Part shown: piece by piece, positions 1-6,600 of the stretch
Position numbering within the stretch: position 1 is the first letter of the stretch
How the letters are laid out: every line of letters begins with the position of its first letter
Assembly (NCBI GenBank): GCA_034211115.1
Contig: JAXHTH010000154.1
Coordinates: 1-20,963 of the forward strand
From: JAXHTH01 sp034211115
Lineage (GTDB): Bacteria > Planctomycetota > Phycisphaerae > Phycisphaerales > SM1A02
Direction of reading: 5' to 3'
DNA length: 20,963 nt
Program-made: the position numbers and the translations under genes
The notes under the pieces: model-generated
The model's input: the letters and a program-made list of their open reading frames with translations, nothing else
Told to the model about the DNA's origin: nothing
The model's database searches: none

Positions 1-220
1 GCGCGTAGACGTTGTCCGGCGCCGGGATCGCGGCCTCGTGGCCGATCCTCGTGCCGGCGGCCCCTTCGGGCGCGTGCTCATCAGCCGCCGTCGGTTCGTC
101 CAGCGCCCGCAGCCGGAACTTGACGCCGCACCCCTCATGCGGGCAGCGCACGGACCGCCCCAGATGCGCTTCATCACACCGGAACCGGTGGCCGTTGGGA
201 CATTGAACAAGGACCTTCAT
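1..220 (-). CDS. Zinc-ribbon-containing protein, N-terminal part (cut by left edge)
   Basis: The first 73 codons of a minus-strand gene run off the left edge. The start is the ATG at 220, preceded by a G-rich Shine-Dalgarno-like run (AGGGGGG) and, 31 bases upstream, a TATACT hexamer. The N-terminus reads MKVLVQCPNGHRF, with Cys7, His11, Cys15, Cys26 and Cys31. The pattern CPNGHxFxC...RCPxxxC looks like a small zinc ribbon placed before an unknown main domain; similar N-termini are frequent on planctomycete regulatory or membrane proteins. After about residue 37 the sequence turns Ala/Glu/Pro-rich and looks like a linker. The function of the full protein cannot be told from this fragment. Confidence 0.7.
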   Translation of the reverse strand, partial: MKVLVQCPNGHRFRCDEAHLGRSVRCPHEGCGVKFRLRALDEPTAADEHAPEGAAGTRIGHEAAIPAPDNVYA

Positions 221-250
221 CGCGGCCCCCCTGTCTCGGCGAACGCGCCA

Positions 251-256
251 AGTATA
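251..256 (-). promoter_or_regulatory. Candidate -10 element (TATACT) for the zinc-ribbon gene
   Basis: On the minus strand the hexamer TATACT matches TATAAT at five of six positions and lies 31 bases before the ATG at 220. No convincing -35 box is visible, so this is a candidate only. Confidence 0.35.
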
Positions 257-297
257 CCACGGGGCCGGCGCCGCTGAACGAGGAATGCCCGGGAACC

Positions 298-324
298 CTC
301 CACCGCGAAACGAAAACGGTGGAG
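298..324. other. Hairpin, 8-bp stem, 11-base loop
   Basis: CTCCACCG at 298-305 is perfectly complementary to CGGTGGAG at 317-324. The A-rich loop is CGAAACGAAAA. It lies between the repeat blocks downstream of the arsenate reductase gene and the next gene on the same strand. Neither side carries a T-tract, so it is not a classical terminator, though it could mark a transcript 3' end. Confidence 0.5.
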
Positions 325-331
325 ACGGAGC

Positions 332-352
332 GATCAGGGATCAGCGATCAAG
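332..352. repeat. 3 tandem 7-bp repeats (GATCARS)
   Basis: Three exact-period heptamers are GATCAGG, GATCAGC and GATCAAG. This is the most distal of three repeat blocks that follow the stop codon of the arsenate reductase gene (read on the minus strand). Confidence 0.65.
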
Positions 353-356
353 GAGG

Positions 357-384
357 AACCAATAACCAACAACCGAAAACCAAC
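357..384. repeat. 4 tandem 7-bp repeats (AACCAAY; TNTTGGT on minus)
   Basis: Four heptamers in perfect register are AACCAAT, AACCAAC, AACCGAA and AACCAAC. Rephased on the minus strand they read TGTTGGT, TTTCGGT, TGTTGGT and TATTGGT. The same words with C instead of T at the last position make up the ten-copy array at 10674-10743, so the two arrays belong to one family. Confidence 0.8.
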
Positions 385-390
385 AGCGCG

Positions 391-446
391 CCCTTCAGAC
401 CTCCAAGCCTTCAAGCCTCCAGGTCTTCAAGCCTTCAAGTCTTCAA
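391..446. repeat. 7 tandem 8-bp repeats (TTGAAGRC on minus)
   Basis: Seven octamers in exact register start only 3 bases after the arsC stop codon (minus strand). On that strand they read TTGAAGAC, TTGAAGGC, TTGAAGAC, CTGGAGGC, TTGAAGGC, TTGGAGGT and CTGAAGGG. Variation is confined mostly to R/Y transitions. The array is non-coding in context. The unit resembles the TTGAGTC heptamer at 17328-17362. Confidence 0.85.
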
Positions 447-449
447 TCC

Positions 450-908
450 TCACGCCTCTCCCTCTCGCGTTCCCGCCGGCTCGTCGATCGTCGCCAGCCA
501 TTCATGGAGCTTCTCATCGATCTCATCGCGGATGTTGCGGAACTGCGCGAGCCGCTGCTCTTCGCTTCCCTCGGCCGCGGCGGGATCGTCCAGCGGCCAG
601 TAGAGCACTTCCAGCGCGTTGGGATAGATCGACGGGCAGTTCTGCTTCGCGTTCTCGCAGACGATGATCGCGATGTGAATGCGGGTCTTGCCCAGGAAAT
701 CCATCACCGACTTGGATCGCAACTCCGACGTGTCGATCCCGATTTCGTTGAGCGCGCGGTGCGTGAGCGGGTGCACCTCGCCCGGCTCGAGGCCGGCGCT
801 GAGGACCTCGAACCGGTCGCCGGCATGCTTGCGCAGCAGCGCTTCGCCCATCTGGCTCCGGGCGGCGTTGTGCGTGCAGAGAAACAGGACCGTACGCTTG
901 CCGTTCAT
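450..908 (-). CDS. arsC: Arsenate reductase, thioredoxin-coupled, low-molecular-weight phosphatase fold
   Basis: This 152-residue cytosolic enzyme is predicted to reduce arsenate to arsenite using a cysteine relay regenerated by thioredoxin. The P-loop is CTHNAAR (Cys11 to Arg17, CX5R) near the N-terminus, as in LMW tyrosine phosphatases. The redox pair is present as Cys84 and Cys91 in VCENAKQNCP; the six-residue spacing equals that of the Cys82/Cys89 pair of Staphylococcus aureus ArsC. The WPLDDP motif supplies the general-acid Asp (107/108). The start at 908 is chosen for GGAG six bases upstream; MEKT at 920 is possible. The frame stays open to 1457, but that extension has no family similarity. 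No arsR, arsB or acr3 lies nearby, so this is an isolated detoxification gene. A pure protein phosphatase role is less likely given the Cys pair. Confidence 0.88.
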   Translation of the reverse strand: MNGKRTVLFLCTHNAARSQMGEALLRKHAGDRFEVLSAGLEPGEVHPLTHRALNEIGIDTSELRSKSVMDFLGKTRIHIAIIVCENAKQNCPSIYPNALEVLYWPLDDPAAAEGSEEQRLAQFRNIRDEIDEKLHEWLATIDEPAGTREGEA

Positions 909-1147
909 GGTCTTCTCCATCCATCGACCGGGACATTCGAGCGGCGCTGGGGACATACTGTACACAATCGCCCGCTCGCCGCCCCGGCCGGGGCGGGGTT
1001 GAAACGCGGAGCTCCGTGGGGAGCCGCGGAGGGGGAGTTTAGCCGCGACCCGACCCCCGGGAGGGGAGCGCTTTATGCGAGCGGCGGAGTGAGGGAGCGA
1101 CGAAGCGATGCTCGACGCTGCGTGGAGCGGGCGGAAATCGGGGCGGA

Positions 1148-1166
1148 AATTGGACCTGGTCCAATT
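1148..1166. repeat. Perfect 19-bp palindrome, possible operator
   Basis: AATTGGACC-T-GGTCCAATT has 9-bp arms around a single central base. The shape (near-perfect odd palindrome in a divergent promoter gap) fits a dimeric repressor site. The inner GGACC/GGTCC core does not match an operator I can name with certainty. Confidence 0.55.
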
Positions 1167-1198
1167 CCGGTCGATTCCGCCTGACGTTCCGGGGTGGG

Positions 1199-1224
1199 AT
1201 GCTTCGACCCGAAGGGCGAAGCAT
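1199..1224. repeat. Nested hairpin, 8+3 bp
   Basis: ATGCTTCG at 1199-1206 pairs with CGAAGCAT at 1217-1224. Inside, CCC and GGG flank a GAA loop, with one bulged A. It is one of several strong inverted repeats in this gap. Confidence 0.6.
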
Positions 1225-1273
1225 GGCCGGTGTGAACATGCAATGGCCGATCGAGGCGGATGACTCCGTCGAG

Positions 1274-1303
1274 CACGCTTCACCGCTCCGCGGATGAAGC
1301 GTG
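1274..1303. repeat. Nested hairpin, 9+4 bp
   Basis: CACGCTTCA at 1274-1282 pairs perfectly with TGAAGCGTG at 1295-1303. Inside, CCGC pairs with GCGG around a TCC loop, leaving one bulged A. Thirteen base pairs with a 3-base loop is far beyond chance for a stretch this short. No T-tract follows, so it is not an intrinsic terminator. It could be a REP-like dispersed element or part of a structured RNA. Confidence 0.7.
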
Positions 1304-1413
1304 GCACCCGGTTCCTGCAGGAAACGTGGGACGGGCGTCCCGCACGTCCGTCGCGCCGTAAGATAGGGGGCGATCCGTAGACGACCCGCGAGGGAGCATC
1401 GAGGAGAACGGTC

Positions 1414-1794
1414 ATGATGACCCGGATGCACCGGCTGGCCGCGTGCCTTCTCGCCATTCAGGGCCTTGCGTATACGGGCGCTGCCGCAATCGTCTTCGAC
1501 AGGCTCTCGCTTGATGCCCTGCGGTTCGCAGGGACCGGGCTCGGCTGGATCTTCCTCGCGTTGCTCAACCTCAGCTCACGGTCAAGCGCGGCGCGGGGAG
1601 TCGTCGTCGTGACCATCGGGGCGAACGCACTGGCCTTCATCCACTTGATTCTGTTGGCCGTGGCCGCCCCGAGTTGGCCCGCCGCCGTGGGCATCGTCAT
1701 CATCGTGATCTGCCTGGCGGGATCTGTCACGGCCCTGCGGCGTCCCGCGCTGGGCGCCGACGTGGGCGGGCGCGTCAGCCCGGACATTCCCTGA
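1414..1794 (+). CDS. Small integral membrane protein, four helices, unknown function
   Basis: This gene encodes 126 residues. The ATG at 1414 is preceded by GAGGAG seven bases upstream, a strong ribosome site, which argues that the gene is real. Four hydrophobic segments are visible, at about residues 8-27, 40-54, 60-83 and 88-108. Short charged loops separate them (RSSAARG between helices 2 and 3), and a polar C-terminal tail ends in RVSPDIP. There are no cysteines in obvious metal patterns and no recognisable family motif. The next gene on this strand begins 199 bases later, so co-transcription with the phosphomutase gene is possible but unsupported. Confidence 0.65.
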   Translation: MMTRMHRLAACLLAIQGLAYTGAAAIVFDRLSLDALRFAGTGLGWIFLALLNLSSRSSAARGVVVVTIGANALAFIHLILLAVAAPSWPAAVGIVIIVICLAGSVTALRRPALGADVGGRVSPDIP

Positions 1795-1897
1795 TGCATC
1801 CGGAACAGCGGGGCTCGGGTCCCGCAGCCGCGTGATGCAGAGGCACTCTCGGCGCCGCGCTGACGATCCGTGCGGTCCGCGTCACCCCCGAATCCTG

Positions 1898-1903
1898 TAT
1901 CAT
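1898..1903 (+). promoter_or_regulatory. Candidate -10 element (TATCAT) for the phosphomutase gene
   Basis: TATCAT followed by G lies 96 bases before the ATG at 1994. The same TATCATG word is found about 104 bases before the PAS kinase start (3578-3583). No good -35 is visible. Confidence 0.3.
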
Positions 1904-1993
1904 GCCCGGCCCTGCCGGCCCCGGCCCCCGGACCCTCGGAAATGGGGTCGGTGCACGGCCAAGGTCAGCCCCGGTATCAGGAGCAATCCCCCC

Positions 1994-3391
1994 ATGCTCG
2001 GCAAGGTGTTCAAGGCGTATGACGTGCGGGCCACGTACCCCAAGCCCCTCAGCGAGAAGCTCGCCTGGCAGATCGGATACGGGACCGCCCAGTACCTCAC
2101 GGAGCAGGCCGCGGAGGCGGGCTACGACGAGCCCATGATGCGGCACATCGTCGTCGGCCACGACATGCGCACCAGCTCGCCCGACCTCGCCGAATCGCTC
2201 AAGCAGGGCATGCGCGACCTCGGGGCGAGCGTGATCGATGTCGGCCTCGTCGACACGCCGTTCATCTACTTCGCGATCAACTACCTCGGCTGCTGCGGCG
2301 GGGTGCAGACCACCGCCTCGCACAACCCGTCCAACTACAACGGCTTCAAGATCTCCAAGATCCACGCCAAACCCGTCGGCATGACGACCGGGCTGGATGA
2401 GATCCGGCGGTTCGCGGCCATCGCCGATGCCGACAAGATCGACCCGGCCGGGGGACGGGAAGAGCAGCGCGACCTGTGGGATGCTTACCGCGAGCACGTG
2501 CAGGGATTCCTCTCCCCATCACTGCTTGACGGCTCGACCACGCTGAAGGTGGCGATCGACGCCTCCAACGGCATGGCGGGCACGATGGTCCCCAAGGTCT
2601 TCTCCGATGTGCCGGGGCTGGAGGTCATCGAGCTGAACTTCGACAACTCGACCGGCGAGTTCGTGCACGAGCCGAACCCGCTGGTGGAGGCGAACCTCGC
2701 CCAGCTTCGCGAGGCGGTGCGGGCCGAGAACGCCGACCTGGGCATCTGCTTCGACGGGGATGCCGATCGGTGCATGGTGGTGGATGAGAACGCCGAAATC
2801 ATCGGCTGCGATCATCTCACCGCCTGGCTCGCCCAGCGGTTCCTGAAGGACAATCCCGGCTCGCCGATCGTGTTCGACCTGCGCTCGAGCAAGTCGCTGG
2901 CGGAGATGATCACGGAAGCGGGAGGCACACCGGTGAAGAGCCGGGTGGGGCACGTGTTCATGAAGGCCAAGCTCGCCGAGCACGATGCGGTGTTCGGCGG
3001 GGAGCTGAGCGGGCATTTCTATTTCCGCGACAACTACAACGCCGACTCGGGCGCGATCGCGTTCGCCTGCGTGGCCAGCGCTTTGGCCGAGTCGGGCGGG
3101 CCGCTCAGCGCGCAGATCGCCCCCGCCAGGCGGTACGTGCAGTCCGGGGAGATCAACTTCGAGACCGAGGACAAGGAGATGGCCCTCGATGACCTCAAGC
3201 GGGCCTATCCGAAGGCGAAGATCGACGAACTGGACGGCGTGACGGTGGACATGGGCAAGTGGTGGTGCAACGTGAGGCCGAGCAATACGGAGCCCCTGCT
3301 CCGATTGAATCTCGAGGGCCCGGACGAGGCGACTGTCGAGCGGATGGTGGATGAGGTCGCCAAGCACCTGGGCAAGCGGGTGGATCATTGA
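1994..3391 (+). CDS. Phosphomannomutase/phosphoglucomutase
   Basis: This is a cytosolic 465-residue alpha-D-phosphohexomutase. It moves phosphate between C6 and C1 of mannose or glucose and feeds GDP-mannose or glycan synthesis. All four family signatures are present. The phosphoserine loop is TTASHNPSNYNGFKIS with Ser109. The Mg2+ loop is DGDADRC with Asp254, Asp256 and Asp258. The sugar-specificity loop GGELSGH ends at His341. The C-terminal phosphate-binding loop is RPSNTEPLLR (428-437). The length is typical of the AlgC/ManB class. The GELSGH loop is common to dual-specificity PMM/PGM enzymes, so a strict substrate call is not made. The start at 1994 is chosen for AGGAG ten bases upstream and because MLGKVFKAYDVRATYP is a canonical N-terminus; upstream codons are Pro/Arg-rich non-homologous sequence. 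No polysaccharide cluster surrounds it. Confidence 0.93.
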   Translation: MLGKVFKAYDVRATYPKPLSEKLAWQIGYGTAQYLTEQAAEAGYDEPMMRHIVVGHDMRTSSPDLAESLKQGMRDLGASVIDVGLVDTPFIYFAINYLGCCGGVQTTASHNPSNYNGFKISKIHAKPVGMTTGLDEIRRFAAIADADKIDPAGGREEQRDLWDAYREHVQGFLSPSLLDGSTTLKVAIDASNGMAGTMVPKVFSDVPGLEVIELNFDNSTGEFVHEPNPLVEANLAQLREAVRAENADLGICFDGDADRCMVVDENAEIIGCDHLTAWLAQRFLKDNPGSPIVFDLRSSKSLAEMITEAGGTPVKSRVGHVFMKAKLAEHDAVFGGELSGHFYFRDNYNADSGAIAFACVASALAESGGPLSAQIAPARRYVQSGEINFETEDKEMALDDLKRAYPKAKIDELDGVTVDMGKWWCNVRPSNTEPLLRLNLEGPDEATVERMVDEVAKHLGKRVDH

Positions 3392-3517
3392 GCACGCGGG
3401 ACCCGCAGCAGGGCCCAACGCCGCTCTCATAGCCGCAGATGCATATCCGCGGGTGTGTTGTTCTCACCCTGGGCGAAATCGGGGCCGCGCGACGCGGAGC
3501 ATCGCCCCACCAGCCCG

Positions 3518-3536
3518 CACGACGCGAAGCGTCGTG
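3518..3536. repeat. 8-bp hairpin with GAA loop
   Basis: CACGACGC and GCGTCGTG are exact reverse complements separated by GAA. The triloop GAA is shared with the inner loop of the hairpin at 1199-1224. No T-tract follows. Confidence 0.55.
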
Positions 3537-3577
3537 TCGCCCGCGGTGCGCCGCGCCGACGAGGCCCGGCGCGGGGC

Positions 3578-3583
3578 TATCAT
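3578..3583 (+). promoter_or_regulatory. Candidate -10 element (TATCAT) for the PAS kinase gene
   Basis: TATCATG lies 104 bases before the kinase ATG and directly after a GC-rich hairpin. This is the same word as at 1898-1904. The promoter reading rests on the -10 likeness and recurrence alone. Confidence 0.3.
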
Positions 3584-3681
3584 GTTCTCAAACGGGTGCA
3601 TGTGTCCGGCGCGGTCGAGGCGCGCGGACGGCGCGTCGGACGGGGCCTCGTCCGGCGGACCGGCGAGATAAGGAGCTGGAC

Positions 3682-6600
3682 ATGGAAGATCGCAGTGCGG
3701 CTCGAGGCACGCAGGAGACGATCCTCGACACCCTCTTCGAGCACGTGGTGCAACACGATCGCGAGCTGCGCATCGTCTGGGCGAATCGCGCCGCCTGTGA
3801 ATCCGTGGGGCTCAGCCGGGAGGAGATCGTCGGTCGCCACTGCTACGAGCTGTGGGCCTGTCGGGAGAACCCGTGCCCGGATTGTCCCGTCCTGGAAGCC
3901 ATGGACAGCGGCGAGCGGCGTCAGATCGAGAAGGGGACGTCCGACGGCCGGGTCTGGAGCATCGCCGGCTACCCGCTCCGTGACGGACAGGACGACATCG
4001 TCGGCGGGGTCGAGGTGACCCTGGAGATCACCGACCGCACGCGCGCCGAGCAGGCCCTCCGCGAGAGCCAGACGCTGATGAGGGCGACGGTCGACAACCT
4101 GCCGTTTGATTTCTTCGCCCTCGATCCGGAGGGGCGATACATGCTTCAGAACGCCCATTGCCGGCGACGCTGGGGCGAGCTCATCGGGCGCCGCCCCGAC
4201 GACCTGGCCATTGATGAAGACACCCGGGTCCTGTGGCTGGCGAACAACCGGCGCGCGCTGGCCGGCGAGACGATCGACGAGGAAGTCGAGTTCATCTCCC
4301 GCGGTGGGACGGGTCACTATCGCAACATCATCACCCCCATCCACGACGAGGGGTTCATCCGGGGCATCCTCGGCGTCAACATCGACATCACCGAGCAGAA
4401 GCATGCCGAGGCGGCCCTGCGCAGCGAGCGCGATCTGCTGAACGCCATCATGCAGACGAGTATTGCCGCGATCACGATCGTGGATCGACAGGGTCGGATC
4501 ACCTTCGCCAACCGGCAGGCGGAGCAGTTGCTGGGCCTGGACGCGAGGGAGGTTCTCGCCCGCGCTTACAACGACGTCCAGTGGCGTATCACCGGGGAAG
4601 ACGGCTCCGCGATCCCGGATGATCAACTGCCCTTCCGGCGGGTGATGACCACGGGTCAACCGGTCTTCGATGCGCGCCACGCGATCGAGCGACCCGACGG
4701 CCGGCGCCGCCTGCTCTCCATCAACGGCGCGCCGCTGCGCACCGAAACGGGCGAGATCGGCTCCGTCGTCTTCGCGATGAGCGACATCACCGAGCGCCGC
4801 CGGGCCGAGGAGGCGCTGCGCGAAAGCGAGCGCCGCCTGGCCACCCTGCTGGACAATCTTCCCGGTATGGCCTACCGCTGTCTCTTCGACGAGCACTGGA
4901 CGATGTGTTTCGTCAGCGATGGGTGCGTCGAGCTGACGGGCTATCGGCCGGAGGATCTCATCGACAACGCCGTCATCGCCTATGCCGACCTGATCCATCC
5001 GGACGACCGGCGCCTGGTCCACGAGGACATCGATGAGGCCGTCGCGCTGCGGGACGTCTTTCAGCTCGTCTATCGAATCCGGACTGCCCGGGGTGCGGAG
5101 CGCTGGGTGTGGGAGCAGGGGCGGGGCATCTTCGACGAGGACGGCCGGCTCGAATCACTGGAAGGGTTCATCACCGACGTCACCGACCGCACCACCGCCG
5201 AACAGGATCTGCGCCGGGAGCGCGATCTGCTCAGCAGTATCATGGAGGCGAGCCCGGCGGCGATCAGTCTCGTTGATCCCCAGGGACGGATCCAGATCAT
5301 CAACGCGGCCGCCGAGCGCGTGCTCGGACTGACGCAGCGCCAGGTCGCCCAGGAACGCCCCACGATCTCGGACTGGCCGTTGTTCGGGGCCGACGGGGCC
5401 CCGATTCCCGAGCGCGATCGCCCCCTCCAGCGGGTGCGCCGGGACGCGGAGGCTCTCTACGACTACGAGGCGGCCATCATCGACCGCGACGGACGCCGGC
5501 GCCGGCTGAACGCCAATGTCGTGCCCCTCTTCGACGAGAAGGACGCGGTCGGGAGCGTGGTCTTCATCGTCGAAGACGTCACCGAGCGCAAGCAGGCGGA
5601 GGAGGCGCTCATCGCCTCGGAGCGCAATTACCGCACGATCTTCAACGCCGCCAGCGACGGCTTCGTCATCCACGACGCACGGACCGGGAGGGTCCTCGAT
5701 GTCAACGATCGAATGTGCGAGCTTTCCGGCTATTCCCGGGACGAGCTGCTGGGGCGCGAACTCGGGGAGCTTGTCTGGGACGAAACTTCAGATACCGCCG
5801 ACGAAGCGCGGCGCCGAATCCGGCTCGTCGACCGGGAAGGGCCCCAGATCTTCCAGTGGCAGTCAAGGCGCAAGACCGGCGAGCCCTACTGGACCGAGGT
5901 GAACCTCAAGAGCGCCGTCATCGGCGGAGAGGAGTGCATTGTCGCCGTGGTCCGTGACATCACCGAGCGCAAACGCACCGAGGAGCAGATGCGCTTCCAC
6001 GCCAACCTGTTCAACCAGATCCAGGACATGGTGACCGCCACCGATCTTCAGGGCCACATCACCTACGTCAACGACGCGCTCTGCCGGCGCTTGGGGCACA
6101 GCGCTGATGAGCTGATCGGGCGGCACATCGATACCTACGCGGGCGATCCTCAGCGCCGCGCGGAGGGACAGGAGATCGTCCGGCGGACGCGGGAGCAGGG
6201 ATCCTGGCGCGGCGAGGTCGTCAACCTCGATGCGAACGGCGAGGAAGTCATCCTCGACTGCCGGACCCGCCTCGTCCGCGACGAGCAGGGCGCGCCCACC
6301 GGCCTCATCGGCATCAGCACCGACATCACCGCCGGCAAGCGGGCCGAGGAGGCGCTCATCGCCTCCGAGCGGAACTACCGCGCCATCTTCGATGCCGCCA
6401 ACGACGCCATCTTCATCCACGATGCCCGCACCGGGAAGATCCTCGATGTCAACGACGAGATGACTCGTCTGTTTGGCTACAGCCGCGAGGAAGCCTGCCG
6501 GATGACCGTCGGTGAGCTGAGCTCCGGGGAAGCCCCCTACACCGACGAGGAGGCCCGCCGGCGGATCCGATCCGCCGCCGAGGAGGGACCGCAGATCTTT

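Larger units (their letters stand above)
909..1413. other. 505-base divergent intergenic region, hairpin-rich, no credible gene
   Basis: This gap separates the arsC start (minus) from the small membrane protein (plus). Open frames across it (for example 1039-1431 minus) are low-complexity Arg/Pro/Ser shadows without ribosome sites. It holds a series of inverted repeats: 1005-1028 (CGCGG-ag-CTCC with GGAGCCGCG), 1148-1166, 1199-1224, 1274-1303, a 12-bp palindrome TTCCTGCAGGAA at 1312-1323, and 1328-1341 (GGGACG-GG-CGTCCC). A weak -10-like TACAGT for arsC is at 957-962 (minus). Confidence 0.6.
3392..3681. other. 290-base intergenic region with two hairpins and a -10-like box
   Basis: No gene is seen. 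An 8-bp hairpin lies at 3518-3536 (CACGACGC-GAA-GCGTCGTG) and another at 3551-3574 (CCGCGCCG, 8-base loop, CGGCGCGG). TATCATG follows at 3578-3584. The second hairpin ends three bases before that box, so it could overlap a promoter or an operator for the downstream kinase gene. Confidence 0.5.

Noticed and set aside
909..1457. N-terminal extension of arsC up to 1457, and the separate minus-strand frame 1039-1431
   Set aside because: The extension has no similarity to the family, passes through the hairpin cluster, and the ribosome site is at 908.
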